Shown here in pieces: positions 50,874-60,659 of a DNA stretch of 64,000 nucleotides. The notes under the pieces were generated by a model, which was not told the origin of the DNA, did not search any database, and was given only the letters and a program-made list of their open reading frames with translations. A program made the translations under genes and the position numbers. Origin of the DNA: Chrysiogenes arsenatis DSM 11915 (lineage in GTDB: Bacteria; Chrysiogenota; Chrysiogenetes; Chrysiogenales; Chrysiogenaceae); assembly GCF_000469585.1 (NCBI RefSeq), contig NZ_KI273144.1, positions 46,753 to 110,752 of the forward strand. Direction: 5' to 3'. Positions within the stretch are counted from its first letter, which is position 1; each line of letters starts with the position of its first letter.

Positions 50874-52226
50874 CTATTTCTGCTTCTGCTCCAGTTTTTC
50901 CAGGAAGCTTGTGGTGACATTGCCACCGACAAAGTCGGAATCGCCGAGCACACGGCGATGGAAGTCGATGGTGGTTTTGATCCCTTCAACTTTCATTTCC
51001 CCCAGCGCCCGCTGCATCCGGTCGATGGCTTCCAAGCGATCCTTGCCGTGGACGATCAGTTTGCCGATCATAGAATCGTAATAGGGCGGAACATTCCAGC
51101 CAGCATACGCAGCTGAATCAACCCGCACTCCATAGCCGCCAGGCACGTGATAGCCCGTGATTTTCCCCGGACATGGGGTGAATTTCACGGGGTCTTCGGC
51201 GTTGATGCGGCACTCCATCGCGTGACCGGTAATCTTGATCTGCTCCTGCGTAAAGGAGAGTTTTTCGCCGGATGCCACGCGCAGTTGTTCCTTGATCAGG
51301 TCGTATCCGGTAACCATTTCGGTGACGGGATGCTCTACCTGAATGCGAGTGTTCATTTCGATAAAGAAGAATTCGCCGTACTTATCGACCAGAAATTCAA
51401 TTGTTCCGGCGTTTTCGTACTGAATGTGCGTGACGGCTTTCACGGCGGCTTCTCCCATTTTTTGGCGCAGTTCCGGGGTCAAAAATGGGCTTGGCGCTTC
51501 TTCAATCAGTTTTTGGTGGCGGCGTTGTACGGAACAGTCGCGTTCGCCAAGGTGGACGGCGTTACCGTGGGCGTCGCCAAATACCTGAAACTCGATGTGG
51601 CGCGGATCTTCGATGTACTTTTCAATGTACACCGAGGCATCGCCAAAGGCACTTTTGGCTTCGTTGCGCGCCATGTTAAAGCCGGATTGCAACGAGGCAT
51701 CGTTACGCGCAATGCGCATCCCTTTGCCTCCACCACCGGCTGACGCTTTAATGATAACGGGATAGCCGATGCTCCGCGCAATTTCGAGTGCTTCCATTTC
51801 GTCGTTAATCACGCCATAACTGCCCTGAATTACTGGCACTCCGGCTTCCATCATGGTTTGCTTAGCGCGCGCTTTATCGCCCATCAGTTTAATGTGGTTG
51901 GAGGTTGGCCCGATAAACTTGATGTTACAATCTTCGCAGATTTGGGCAAAGCTGGCATTTTCGGCCAGAAAGCCGTAACCGGGATGGATGGCATCGACGT
52001 TTTTCAGTTCTGCGCTGGCAATGATGTTTTTGATATTGAGATACGATAGCGAGCTGGGAGCAGGGCCGATACAGACGGATTCATCCGCGAGTTTGACGTG
52101 CAACGCTTCACGGTCGGCTTCGGAATAGACGGCTACCGTTTCGATCCCCATTTCACGACAAGCTCGGATGATCCGCACGGCAATTTCGCCGCGATTGGCG
52201 ACGAGAACTTTCTGTATCATGGGCAT
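50874..52226 (-). CDS. accC: Acetyl-CoA carboxylase, biotin carboxylase subunit (AccC)
   Basis: Carboxylates biotin on AccB using ATP and bicarbonate, the first half of malonyl-CoA synthesis. ATP-grasp motifs: [20 protein letters not shown] at the N-terminus, [52 protein letters not shown]. 450 residues, normal. It overlaps the accB stop by one base (TAATG); an ATG two codons later is also possible. Confidence 0.98.
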   Translation of the reverse strand: MPMIQKVLVANRGEIAVRIIRACREMGIETVAVYSEADREALHVKLADESVCIGPAPSSLSYLNIKNIIASAELKNVDAIHPGYGFLAENASFAQICEDCNIKFIGPTSNHIKLMGDKARAKQTMMEAGVPVIQGSYGVINDEMEALEIARSIGYPVIIKASAGGGGKGMRIARNDASLQSGFNMARNEAKSAFGDASVYIEKYIEDPRHIEFQVFGDAHGNAVHLGERDCSVQRRHQKLIEEAPSPFLTPELRQKMGEAAVKAVTHIQYENAGTIEFLVDKYGEFFFIEMNTRIQVEHPVTEMVTGYDLIKEQLRVASGEKLSFTQEQIKITGHAMECRINAEDPVKFTPCPGKITGYHVPGGYGVRVDSAAYAGWNVPPYYDSMIGKLIVHGKDRLEAIDRMQRALGEMKVEGIKTTIDFHRRVLGDSDFVGGNVTTSFLEKLEQKQK

Positions 52227-52690
52227 TACGCTTCGTCGATCAGGAACAGGGTTTGCCCGAACTCGACCGGCTTACTGTTCTCCCCAAGGATTTTGACGAC
52301 GGTACCGCTGACATCAGATTCGATTTCGTTCATGATCTTCATCGCTTCCACGATGCAGAGCACATCACCCTTCTTCACTTTTGAGCCGACGGCCACATAA
52401 GGCGAGCTTTCGGGAGTTGGCGCTGCATAGAATGTACCGACGATGGGTGATTTTACTTCGGCATAATTAACATCCGGAGTCGCTGCTGGAGCTGCCGCGG
52501 GAGCTGGCGCTATCGCGGTGTTTGCGGCCGGAGCGGGAGCGCTCACATACGCTACTGCTGGAGCGGCTTGAGCTGCGACAAGTGACCCTTTGCGAATGGT
52601 CAGCTTAAATGTTTCCTGTTCAAGTTTGAGCTCAGAAATAGAAGAAGCATCAACTTGAGCGACTAACGCTTTAATGTCATCAATGTGCAT
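52226..52690 (-). CDS. accB: Biotin carboxyl carrier protein (AccB)
   Basis: Carries biotin between AccC and the transcarboxylase. The C-terminal biotinyl domain has the attachment Lys in [13 protein letters not shown] (here A-M-K-I rather than the usual A-M-K-M). The middle is an Ala/Pro-rich linker. 154 residues. Between efp (2-base gap) and accC. BirA, which adds the biotin, is encoded at about 26.6 kb. Confidence 0.97.
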   Translation of the reverse strand: MHIDDIKALVAQVDASSISELKLEQETFKLTIRKGSLVAAQAAPAVAYVSAPAPAANTAIAPAPAAAPAATPDVNYAEVKSPIVGTFYAAPTPESSPYVAVGSKVKKGDVLCIVEAMKIMNEIESDVSGTVVKILGENSKPVEFGQTLFLIDEA

Positions 52691-52692
52691 AA

Positions 52693-53256
52693 TTATACCC
52701 TTTCTAGATAGTCGGCGGTGCGGGTATCAACGCGGATAACCTCGCCTTGGTTGACGAAGAGGGGCACCATGACCCGCTTGCCGGTTTCAAGAATAGCTGG
52801 TTTCGAACCACCCGTGACGGTATCGCCGCGAATGCCTGGTTCGGTTTCGATAATTTCGAGTTCCATAAACATGGGGGGTTCAACGGATATAACTTTGCCG
52901 TTGAAGGACATCAAACGGTATACAGCGTTTTCTTTCATATAGTCGCCCGCGAGTCCGAGTTGATCCTGATTGATGGTCACTTGTTCGTAGGTTCCATTAT
53001 CCATAAAGTTGAAGGCATCCCCTTCGCGATAGAGATACTGAAACTCTTTTTCTTCTAAGTCGGGGCGTTTGACTTTTTCGCCGCTGCGCCACGTAATTTC
53101 GACCGTTTTTCCATTGATGAGATTTTTGACGGTAGCACGAACAAACGCGCCCCCTTTACCAGGCTTATAGTGGACAAAATCAACGATCAAATACGGTTCA
53201 CCCTCGTGCTCAATTTTCAATCCTTTACGAAAATCGCTGGTACTCACGATGCTCAT
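52693..53256 (-). CDS. efp: Translation elongation factor P
   Basis: Relieves ribosome stalling at polyproline. Domain I carries the loop [18 protein letters not shown] with the modifiable Lys in GK-G-G. The C-terminal signature-like region includes [20 protein letters not shown]. 187 residues. Part of pepP-efp-accB-accC, a widespread gene order. No epmA/B or ymfI modification gene is nearby. Confidence 0.97.
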   Translation of the reverse strand: MSIVSTSDFRKGLKIEHEGEPYLIVDFVHYKPGKGGAFVRATVKNLINGKTVEITWRSGEKVKRPDLEEKEFQYLYREGDAFNFMDNGTYEQVTINQDQLGLAGDYMKENAVYRLMSFNGKVISVEPPMFMELEIIETEPGIRGDTVTGGSKPAILETGKRVMVPLFVNQGEVIRVDTRTADYLERV

Positions 53257-53266
53257 ATATGCCTCC

Positions 53267-54364
53267 TCACAAAATCATGCTCTCAAAATCTTTGACAAGC
53301 GGTGCCGTTACTATTTCAAGTCGATCGTCATGGACGATGATTAAATCTTCGATTCGCACTCCGCCAACTCCGGGCACGTAAATCCCCGGCTCAACAGTTA
53401 CGACCATCCCCGCTTCGGCTATCGCCTCTTGAGAGCGGGGAGAGAGCACTGGCGCTTCGTGAATTTGAATCCCAACGCCATGTCCCGTACCATGTCCGAA
53501 AAATTCACCGAAACCGGCGTTGTGTATCACACTACGGGCTATCTGGTCTACTTCCAACAATCTAACGCCGCATTTCAGGGCGTCGATGGCACGTAATTGC
53601 GCCTCAAGTACGGTGCGGTAGATGCGTTCGAGTTCTTTGGAAGGGGTGCCGATAAAAACCGTGCGCGTCATATCGGAGCAGTATGTGGCGCGCGCTCCCC
53701 AGTCAATAACGACGCTATCGCCCGCTTCAAGCATTTTTAAGCTCGTTGAATGGTGGGGCAACGCGCTGTTGCCCCCAGAGGCCACTATTGTGGGAAACGC
53801 TTGGGTCGAGGCACCCATCTTGCGACATTGATATTCGAGTTCGGCGGCCACGTCGAGTTCACTGACCCCGTTCCGGATATGCTGGCGTATCGCCAGAAAA
53901 GCATCGATGGAAATGCGCGTACTGCGGCGGATTTCATCCAACTCCACATGGTCTTTCTTGGTACGGAGTGCGCTTAATGAAGGCGTTATCCAACGTGACT
54001 CGATGCTGGCGGATAGGCGCGTAGAGAGCAGATGCCACCGCTCGCAGCTCATGCTCTCTTCCAGCCACAGACGTTTCACCCCTTTTGCGTGCACGGTATC
54101 AGCAAGAAATCCATCCATATCTGACGGGCTTTGCAAGATTTCATGGTAAGCGCACTGCGTGCTGGAGCGGATAAAATAGCGCGCGTCAGTAATGAGCACT
54201 AACTGATTGGCGCAAACAATAACCGCGGCGCATGTGCCGCGGTAACCGGTAACGTATTGAATATTCGGAAGCGATGTCAACAAAGCGGCTTCATCTTCTG
54301 CCAAAGAAAGCGCTTGCAGCAATGCGCCAAAACGCGTGTCGTAAGGAGCCGTTAGAGGTGTCAT
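53267..54364 (-). CDS. Xaa-Pro peptidase (M24B family)
   Basis: A 365-residue dimetal pita-bread peptidase that releases N-terminal residues before proline or splits Xaa-Pro dipeptides. Metal ligands: Asp in VVIDWGARATYCSDMTRTVF (two Asp), His in GHGTGHGVGIQIHEAP, Glu in VVTVEPGIYV and Glu in GGVRIEDLIIV. The N-terminal creatinase-like domain is present. Ten bases upstream of efp. PepP versus PepQ cannot be separated from sequence alone. Confidence 0.92.
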   Translation of the reverse strand: MTPLTAPYDTRFGALLQALSLAEDEAALLTSLPNIQYVTGYRGTCAAVIVCANQLVLITDARYFIRSSTQCAYHEILQSPSDMDGFLADTVHAKGVKRLWLEESMSCERWHLLSTRLSASIESRWITPSLSALRTKKDHVELDEIRRSTRISIDAFLAIRQHIRNGVSELDVAAELEYQCRKMGASTQAFPTIVASGGNSALPHHSTSLKMLEAGDSVVIDWGARATYCSDMTRTVFIGTPSKELERIYRTVLEAQLRAIDALKCGVRLLEVDQIARSVIHNAGFGEFFGHGTGHGVGIQIHEAPVLSPRSQEAIAEAGMVVTVEPGIYVPGVGGVRIEDLIIVHDDRLEIVTAPLVKDFESMIL

Positions 54365-54383
54365 GCGATAGTCTCGGTATAGG

Positions 54384-55028
54384 TTATTTTTTTGCGAACG
54401 TGATTTTACTAATCATGACACCGCGTCGGTCTTTCTGATCAATCAACACATCGACAAAAATATCGTTGCGTTGGTTGTTGTGCGCTGCCTGAATCAGACT
54501 TTCGACATGCTTGGCACGGGTCAGCGCTAAGCCATATTGCTTGAGATCAGCAAAGGGCGGTGCGTATGGGCGCTCATCCGCAATGCCGACGATGAGGTAA
54601 ATAACGTCCGGCGATGGTGCGGCAATGCGCGTCAGAATGGCATCAATTTCTTTTTTCGGAAGCCGCACTTGGCCAACTGGCATTTGATAAAATTCGTAGC
54701 GTACAGAAGAAATGCGTCGCAACGCCGAACTTGCCATCCCCGCCAGTTTGCGTTCCATTTCGGCCATCTCTTCGGGAGTGCCGTCGCGCACTTCCAAAAT
54801 AGCACCGCCCGCATACTCCTGCGGATTTTGTGCATTGCGCAGCAGCTCATACTCCGCGAATAGCTCACGGTATTCATTGCGCAACGTCGTCAATTCACCC
54901 TGAAACGTTGTATTGCTTTCAGCCAAACGTCGAGCATCATCCGGCGAAATACTGTTGCGCGGCATCACCCAAAACACAATGAGAGCTACCAGGAAACTGG
55001 CGGCAGCACCAAGGAGAAATGACTTCAT
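54384..55028 (-). CDS. Hypothetical membrane-anchored protein with a coiled coil
   Basis: A 214-residue protein with one N-terminal hydrophobic segment (FLLGAAASFLVALIVFWVM), then a predicted coiled coil (about 35-70, LAESNTTFQGELTTLRNEYR), and a C-terminal alpha/beta domain. The pattern GIADERPYAP...LALTRAKHVESLIQAA...VDVLIDQKDRRG recalls an OmpA-like peptidoglycan-binding fold in spacing, but I do not see the full signature. It sits between hemC and pepP with gaps under 20 bases. Role unknown. Confidence 0.7.
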   Translation of the reverse strand: MKSFLLGAAASFLVALIVFWVMPRNSISPDDARRLAESNTTFQGELTTLRNEYRELFAEYELLRNAQNPQEYAGGAILEVRDGTPEEMAEMERKLAGMASSALRRISSVRYEFYQMPVGQVRLPKKEIDAILTRIAAPSPDVIYLIVGIADERPYAPPFADLKQYGLALTRAKHVESLIQAAHNNQRNDIFVDVLIDQKDRRGVMISKITFAKK

Positions 55029-55046
55029 AGAACCTCCTAAATACGC

Positions 55047-55967
55047 TTATTGGTTATACACTACGTCCAGAATTTCACGTGCCCCGTTATCCAATAGGGT
55101 TTGCGCGACGGCGTTGCCGAGTGCTTCGGGGTCATTTCCACGAGCGGAGTGGCGAATAACTTCTTGCCCGTCAAGACTCGCAACGATCCCTTCGAGTGCA
55201 ATATTTCCAGCCGCATCGGAAGTTGCATAGCCACCGATTGGCACTTGGCATCCCCCTTCAAGGGTGCGCAACAATGTGCGCTCGGCACGAACACAACGCG
55301 AAGTGGTTTCGTCTGCCAAAAAGGCAATCATTTCGGCAACCGCACTGTCGTTTTCACGAATTTCTATCCCCAGCGCCCCTTGGCCTATAGCGGGAATCAT
55401 CGTGGCGGGTTCGATATATTCGGTGATCAAATGCGCCAGCTCAAGACGGCGCAAACCGGCAGCGGCGAGGATAATCCCATCAAGTTGCAGTTCTTCCATC
55501 TTATTCAGGCGCGTCTGTACATTACCGCGAATAGAAACAATTTCCCACTCAGGATAGTGCGCCAAAAGCTGTGCCTGACGACGCAGTGAACTGGTGCCAA
55601 TGCGCGCTTTTGGGCCAATTTCGGCCATCGTTTTTCCGGTGCGGCTGACAAACGCATCGCGCGGATCATCGCGTTCTGTGATTACCGACAGGGTCAACCC
55701 TTCAGGGAAAACAGTGGGAACATCCTTCATAGAATGGACGGCAAGGTCGATGGTTCCTTCAAGGAGAGCTGTTTCAAGCTCTTTGACAAATAACCCTTTG
55801 CCACCGACCAGCGCCAAAGGAGTATCGAGAATTTTATCCCCTTGGGTAGTGATTTTTTCGAGGACAACTTCCAAACTTGGGTAGCGTTTTTCAAGGCATG
55901 CTTGAATGTGTTCCGCCTGCCACAGGGCAAGTTTGCTAGCACGAGTTCCGATAACGATTTTTTTCAT
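55047..55967 (-). CDS. hemC: Porphobilinogen deaminase (HemC)
   Basis: Polymerises four porphobilinogens into hydroxymethylbilane. The dipyrromethane-cofactor Cys is in LEGGCQVPIGGYA. Other signatures are IGTRASKLALWQAEHIQA, VHSMKDVPT and GTSSLRRQAQLLAHYP. 306 residues, normal. Overlaps hemA by four bases. Confidence 0.98.
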   Translation of the reverse strand: MKKIVIGTRASKLALWQAEHIQACLEKRYPSLEVVLEKITTQGDKILDTPLALVGGKGLFVKELETALLEGTIDLAVHSMKDVPTVFPEGLTLSVITERDDPRDAFVSRTGKTMAEIGPKARIGTSSLRRQAQLLAHYPEWEIVSIRGNVQTRLNKMEELQLDGIILAAAGLRRLELAHLITEYIEPATMIPAIGQGALGIEIRENDSAVAEMIAFLADETTSRCVRAERTLLRTLEGGCQVPIGGYATSDAAGNIALEGIVASLDGQEVIRHSARGNDPEALGNAVAQTLLDNGAREILDVVYNQ

Positions 55968-57208
55968 GATTGCTCCAAATCATAGAGTTTTTTGAAGGCG
56001 TCCACATAGGTGGCTCCATCTTCTTGTAAAGCCAGCTTTTTTAAGTTGGCACTGGGGATATGCAAAAATTTATTCATCAGCGCACGCCCGAAAGCGGCTA
56101 ACTGCTCATCAGATCCTTTACCCGCAAAGCGTTGCAACTCATTATGTAGAACCCCTTCAAATTCACGGCGAAATCCAACGATAATTGGCGCAATATCATG
56201 GGTTTCAATCCAACGAAAATATCCGTCAACTTCTTCTTCTATCAAAGCAAGGGCAACGTCCAACTCTTTGATGCGCGACTGTTTGTTTTCTTCCACCACC
56301 TGCTGCAAGTCGTCAATATCGTAACAATACACCATGTCGATTTGATTGACAGATTCTTCCACGTCACGCGGCACGGCAATATCGATAAAAAACATGGGCG
56401 CATCGTACCCCCGCTTGCGCATCGCCCGTTTTACCATCGCATGCGTAATCACTGGCTCATTGGCGCCAGTGGATGAAATCACAATATCGCATCCTGAAAG
56501 GTGATCGCCAAGGTCATCCAGTGTGATCCCTTTGCCGCCAAACATCAGGGCTAACTTTTCCGCCCGCGCTAACGTGCGGTTCGCCACGACAAAGTCCTGA
56601 ACACCGTTCGTGTGGAGGTGTTTCGCAGCCAGTTCGCACATTTCGCCCGCGCCAATCAGCATACAACGCTTCCCTTGCAGATCGCCGAATATTTTCCGTG
56701 CCAGTTCTACCGCAGCAAACGAAACGCTGACCGCGTTTTCCGCTATTTTCGTCTCATTGCGCACCCGCTTGGCAGCCATAAAGGCGCGCATAAAGACTTT
56801 TTCTAGCCGCTTTAACTTCAGGTGTTTGCGTGCCGCTTCATAAGAATCTTTCACCTGCCCCAGAATCTGCGGCTCGCCCAATACCATCGACTCCAGCGCT
56901 GAACTGACACGAAACAGATGCGCAACGGCATCTCGCCCAGTAAAAGCTTGTAGACACTGCTGTAAAAGTTCGCGCTTCAGCCCAAGCTTATCGCGCAAAG
57001 CATCAAAGAGAGCGTCGATCGTACGACTCAAATCGCGTGATAGGAAAACAAATTCAACGCGGTTGCACGTCGATATAATGACAAGTTCACTCATTTCAAA
57101 GTGGTCAATGTGTTGGTAGATATCAGCAATATGTTCGGGCGCTAGCGCCAATTTTTCGCGAAATTCCACCGGAGTTGTTTTATAGCTAAAGCTCAGTACA
57201 CCAATCAT
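55964..57208 (-). CDS. hemA: Glutamyl-tRNA reductase (HemA)
   Basis: Makes glutamate-1-semialdehyde for heme by the C5 route. Catalytic Cys in ISTCNRVEFVF, the GEPQILGQVKDSYE block, NADPH site MLIGAGEMCELAAKHL, and IDIAVPRDVEESVNQIDMVY. 414 residues, normal. Overlaps hemX by four bases. Confidence 0.98.
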   Translation of the reverse strand: MIGVLSFSYKTTPVEFREKLALAPEHIADIYQHIDHFEMSELVIISTCNRVEFVFLSRDLSRTIDALFDALRDKLGLKRELLQQCLQAFTGRDAVAHLFRVSSALESMVLGEPQILGQVKDSYEAARKHLKLKRLEKVFMRAFMAAKRVRNETKIAENAVSVSFAAVELARKIFGDLQGKRCMLIGAGEMCELAAKHLHTNGVQDFVVANRTLARAEKLALMFGGKGITLDDLGDHLSGCDIVISSTGANEPVITHAMVKRAMRKRGYDAPMFFIDIAVPRDVEESVNQIDMVYCYDIDDLQQVVEENKQSRIKELDVALALIEEEVDGYFRWIETHDIAPIIVGFRREFEGVLHNELQRFAGKGSDEQLAAFGRALMNKFLHIPSANLKKLALQEDGATYVDAFKKLYDLEQS

Positions 57209-58023
57209 GAGGGTTCACCGCTCGGGAAAAAGTGTCCTATCCCCGTCATCGTGATAAGCGCGAGTATAATCGCACAGATGATTCCATACGCATTTTGGCG
57301 CGGCGTAATCAAGTTGAGACGCGATAGAACCGCTAAAACAGCATACAACAGCCACGTAAAGAGTGATGCGATGGTTTTAGGATCCTGCAAAATCAGCAAT
57401 TGCCCGTAAATTTGATAACTCCAGAGGATTGACACGGCAAGCCCCAAGGTAAAAACGATCAGTCCAAAATAGAGCGTCGCCCGCTGAATACGGATTAACG
57501 ATGAGAGATTTGGAATGCGCTGGAAAAAGACTCCTTGCACATCCTTACTCTTCAGCTTCCGCTCAATCACTAAATAGAGCGTTGCCGTGCTGACTGCCAG
57601 AAAAAATGACGCGAAAGCCAACACAATCAAAATGATGTGCGCGCTAAAGAAATGTGACCGAAGCTCAGGAGGGAGTGTTGCCGTAATTTCCGGTAGGATC
57701 ACGCGGCTGCTCATTCCAACGAAAGCAAGTGGCATCACGAAGGCGCCAGACAGGGCAAAACGGTAGCGCCACGAGAGCGTCAAAAAGAGCGCCACGGTGC
57801 TGAAAGCGAAAAGTGCCAGCGTTACGTACGGTTTTTCGAGTGGCAGATACCCATACTCGCGATACTCAATGCCAAGCACCAGAAAATTCAGCAATACGCC
57901 AAATGTAGCGCTAAAATAGGCCGCGTTCTTATTGCGTTCCGTATCATCATTGATAAAGCGGAAAAAATACCATGACGCGACAAGGTAGAGCGCTAAACTC
58001 AGATGATAAATAATAAATTCCAT
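57205..58023 (-). CDS. hemX: HemX/CcsA-type cytochrome c assembly membrane protein
   Basis: A 272-residue polytopic protein with about eight hydrophobic segments. The conserved region has SYQIYGQLLILQDPKTIASL in place of the strict WGxYWxWDPKE heme-handling motif of CcsA, so it is closer to HemX. It sits directly before hemA, the classic HemX position, where it is thought to control GluTR level. Overlaps hemA by four bases and the CheB-like gene by one. Confidence 0.85.
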   Translation of the reverse strand: MEFIIYHLSLALYLVASWYFFRFINDDTERNKNAAYFSATFGVLLNFLVLGIEYREYGYLPLEKPYVTLALFAFSTVALFLTLSWRYRFALSGAFVMPLAFVGMSSRVILPEITATLPPELRSHFFSAHIILIVLAFASFFLAVSTATLYLVIERKLKSKDVQGVFFQRIPNLSSLIRIQRATLYFGLIVFTLGLAVSILWSYQIYGQLLILQDPKTIASLFTWLLYAVLAVLSRLNLITPRQNAYGIICAIILALITMTGIGHFFPSGEPS

Positions 58024-58790
58024 TATGAGACTCCTCTTGGACGTACAAGCAACTGTGGTGCCGCAAAACGCTTCGTAATCGCTGCTGCAATCGCTTCCAG
58101 CGGAAGAATATCGTCAATCGCACCACGCCGAACCGCTTCTTTGGGCATCCCATAGACCACGCAGGTTTCTTCGTTCTGCGCAATCGTATAACCACCCGCC
58201 TGCTTGATTTCAGACATACCGAGTGCTCCGTCATCACCCATGCCTGTCAAAATCACCGCTGTCGCATACATTCCCACCGCTTGCGCTACCGAACGAAAGA
58301 GCACATCGACGGAAGGGCAGTGGCGTGTCACGGGTGGACCTGCAACAACATTAACAAAATACCCACTTCCATCGGCACGTACAACAAGGTGACTGCCGCC
58401 AATGGCAATTAACACCTCTCCATGGCGCACACGATCACCATCCGCTGCCTCTTTCACACGCATAGCGCACAGCGAATCAAGTCGCTGTGCAAAGCGAGCC
58501 GTAAAGATCGGTGGCATATGTTGCACAACAACAATACCGGGCGTATCCGCTGGAAGCGCGCTGAGTACAATACGCAAGGCATCGGTTCCCCCGGTAGAAG
58601 AGCCTATCGCTATTATAGGCTCTGAATGTTTTCCTGCCTTGTAAGGAGCAGGGGGAAGTATGACATCAGGAAGCAACTTCGGCGCGGCATGCGCGGCTTT
58701 CCGTTGCGACGGCGTTTTCCCGGAAGAAGATCGAGAGGGTGAGAGTGGCACGCGGTTCTGTTGACCTCCACAGGTATAAATAGACCGCAA
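58023..58790 (-). CDS. CheB-type protein-glutamate methylesterase lacking a receiver domain
   Basis: A chemoreceptor methylesterase domain on its own. The catalytic triad is seen as Ser in IAIGSSTGGTDAL, His in VVQHMPPIFTARFA and Asp in LTGMGDDGALGM. About 35 residues of Ser/Pro/Lys-rich linker precede it, the kind that normally joins REC to the esterase domain, but no receiver exists upstream: an in-frame TAG lies just before the TTG at 58790. GTG 58751 is another start, 12 bases after GGAGGT. The domain is complete, so it may act without phosphorylation control, or be a remnant. It heads the heme operon, with no chemotaxis gene beside it. Confidence 0.85.
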   Translation of the reverse strand: MRSIYTCGGQQNRVPLSPSRSSSGKTPSQRKAAHAAPKLLPDVILPPAPYKAGKHSEPIIAIGSSTGGTDALRIVLSALPADTPGIVVVQHMPPIFTARFAQRLDSLCAMRVKEAADGDRVRHGEVLIAIGGSHLVVRADGSGYFVNVVAGPPVTRHCPSVDVLFRSVAQAVGMYATAVILTGMGDDGALGMSEIKQAGGYTIAQNEETCVVYGMPKEAVRRGAIDDILPLEAIAAAITKRFAAPQLLVRPRGVS

Positions 58791-58938
58791 AATCTACCAC
58801 GCCTCGCCCAAATCTGCAAACGCTTCTCGGTGCAACTCACATCAAAGTTGCTTGCAGCCCCGCACCAGAAATTATGCTGGGCAATAAAAAATCGCTCCAC
58901 CGTTCTGTATATTTTTTACGCAAAAGCAGCCTTTGCCC

Positions 58939-58968
58939 TTGACAAGATATTCCCCTGAAGAATAGTAT
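58939..58968 (+). promoter_or_regulatory. Promoter of the hrcA-grpE-dnaK-dnaJ operon
   Basis: Perfect TTGACA at 58939-58944 and TAGTAT at 58963-58968 with an 18-base spacer. The expected start point falls at or beside the CIRCE element, so HrcA binding would block initiation. Confidence 0.7.
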
Positions 58969-58975
58969 TCCGGTG

Positions 58976-59002
58976 TTGGCACTCTCTTTCGTGGAGTGCC
59001 AA
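58976..59002. promoter_or_regulatory. CIRCE operator for HrcA
   Basis: TTGGCACTC-N9-GAGTGCCAA, a perfect inverted repeat with the 9-base spacer that defines CIRCE (consensus TTAGCACTC-N9-GAGTGCTAA; one symmetric change in each arm). It lies between the promoter and the hrcA start. Confidence 0.96.
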
Positions 59003-59019
59003 TTGTAATGGAGCGTACT

Positions 59020-60051
59020 ATGCATGTGTTTGATGAAAGAAGCCAGGTCATCCTGAATGATATTGTCAAGCTCTACATTGAGTCGGGCGAACCAGTTGGA
59101 TCGCGGACGCTATCGCGCAGCTCGGGTTTAAACCTGAGTGCTTCTTCAATTCGCAATATCATGAGCGATTTGGAGTACATGGGCTTTATTGCTCAGCCGC
59201 ATACCTCCGCAGGGCGCATTCCAACCGATGCAGGCTATAGGTTCTTTGTCGATACCCTCATCACGCATCGAGGAAAATCGACCACCGAACCCGGCATGCG
59301 CAATGAGATCCGTCTCCGCTTGGAGCAACAGGCGGGCGATAAGCAAAAGCTTTTTCATGAAGCAAGCCGCCTCCTCTCCTCGCTGACCTCGTGCATGGCG
59401 ATTGTCAGCGCTCCGCGACTCTCGTCGCTGCCAGTAAAACATATCAGTTTTATGGCGCTCGGCGACCGCAAAATGCTGGTCGTTCTCGTTACCGCAGGCG
59501 GTATGGTGCAAAATGCCATCGTCGACACACAGCACGTCATCACTGCCGATATTCTGGAGCGGATAAACCGCTTTATGCAGGAACACATCAATGGACACTC
59601 CCTGAGTGATGCCAGAAAAAAGCTGCGTCGCCTCATGCGTCAGGAGATGGAAGAGTTCCGCACGTTGCTGGAAAAAGTGAGCGAACACAAAGATATTTGC
59701 GATAATCAACTTTTCATGGATGGCTTTCTGCAAATGTTCGATGGGCGGCAAGCTCCCTCGGGTGATATTGCTAAAATGCGCCAGCTCTTCAGCGCCTTTG
59801 AAGAGAAAAAAGTCGTCTTTGAGTTGATCGACAAATGCATCGACGCTTCTGGGGTAAAGATCTTTATTGGCACCGAGAACCCTGTGGAGTCAATGTCCGA
59901 CTATACCGTCGTCACACAGAACTACGGCTCCGACCCACTCTCCCCAATGGGAGCCATCGGCGTCATCGGCCCCAAGACCATGAACTATCATCACGTCATT
60001 GACATCATCGACATAACCGCTTCTGCGCTCGGTGCGATGGTACGTGAATAA
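59020..60051 (+). CDS. hrcA: Heat-inducible transcription repressor HrcA
   Basis: Represses chaperone genes through CIRCE; activity depends on GroEL in known cases. The N-terminal winged helix has DIVKLYIESGEPVGSRTLSR, SASSIRNIMSDLEYMGFIAQ and PHTSAGRIPTDAGYRFF. The C-terminal region carries IGTENP and GAIGVIGPKTMNY. ATG 59020 is preferred (GGAG six bases before); ATG 59008 and GTG 58996 would extend into the operator. About 343 residues. First gene of the operon that it should autoregulate. Confidence 0.96.
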   Translation: MHVFDERSQVILNDIVKLYIESGEPVGSRTLSRSSGLNLSASSIRNIMSDLEYMGFIAQPHTSAGRIPTDAGYRFFVDTLITHRGKSTTEPGMRNEIRLRLEQQAGDKQKLFHEASRLLSSLTSCMAIVSAPRLSSLPVKHISFMALGDRKMLVVLVTAGGMVQNAIVDTQHVITADILERINRFMQEHINGHSLSDARKKLRRLMRQEMEEFRTLLEKVSEHKDICDNQLFMDGFLQMFDGRQAPSGDIAKMRQLFSAFEEKKVVFELIDKCIDASGVKIFIGTENPVESMSDYTVVTQNYGSDPLSPMGAIGVIGPKTMNYHHVIDIIDITASALGAMVRE

Positions 60052-60084
60052 TACCAAAAGAACATTCAGCAAAATGGAGTGGAC

Positions 60085-60630
60085 ATGAATCAATCACATG
60101 AAGAACAACTGAACACCAACACAGAACCATTGCCGGAAAATGACGCTTCCGCAGAAACTTCCGCCGGTTCGGAAAGTATGGAGCAGGTGATCGAAAAACT
60201 CGAAGCGCGCATTGCCGCTAAGGAAGACGAACGGATGCGTTTGCTTGCCGAATTTGACAACTTCAAAAAGCGCAACACGCGCGAGCGTCACGACGCTATC
60301 CGCTACGCAAACCAAGGGCTGATCGGTGAAATGCTTGGCGTGCTCGACACGTTTGACCTTGCTGTTAACCATATTGCCGATCCCGAAGCGAATAAGTCCA
60401 TCGTCGACGGCATTGACATGATGAAGAAACAACTTATGACCGTGTTGAAAAAACACGGGCTTGAGGAAATCACCTCGTCCGGAGAGTTTGATCCGAACTT
60501 GCACGAAGCCGTGATGCAGAGTGCTTCGGACAACCATGAAGACGGCCATATTGTCGCCGTCATGCAAAAAGGCTATCGCCTACACGACCGCGTTATCCGA
60601 CCAGCAATGGTCAGTGTGTGTAAGAAATAA
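60085..60630 (+). CDS. grpE: Nucleotide exchange factor GrpE
   Basis: Releases ADP from DnaK. An acidic N-terminus is followed by a long coiled-coil helix ([40 protein letters not shown]) and the C-terminal beta wing ([36 protein letters not shown]). ATG 60085 has GGAG at good distance; a GTG two codons earlier is an alternative. 181 residues. Between hrcA and dnaK. Confidence 0.95.
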   Translation: MNQSHEEQLNTNTEPLPENDASAETSAGSESMEQVIEKLEARIAAKEDERMRLLAEFDNFKKRNTRERHDAIRYANQGLIGEMLGVLDTFDLAVNHIADPEANKSIVDGIDMMKKQLMTVLKKHGLEEITSSGEFDPNLHEAVMQSASDNHEDGHIVAVMQKGYRLHDRVIRPAMVSVCKK

Positions 60631-60659
60631 ACGAAACATTAAATACGGAGGACACTCTC

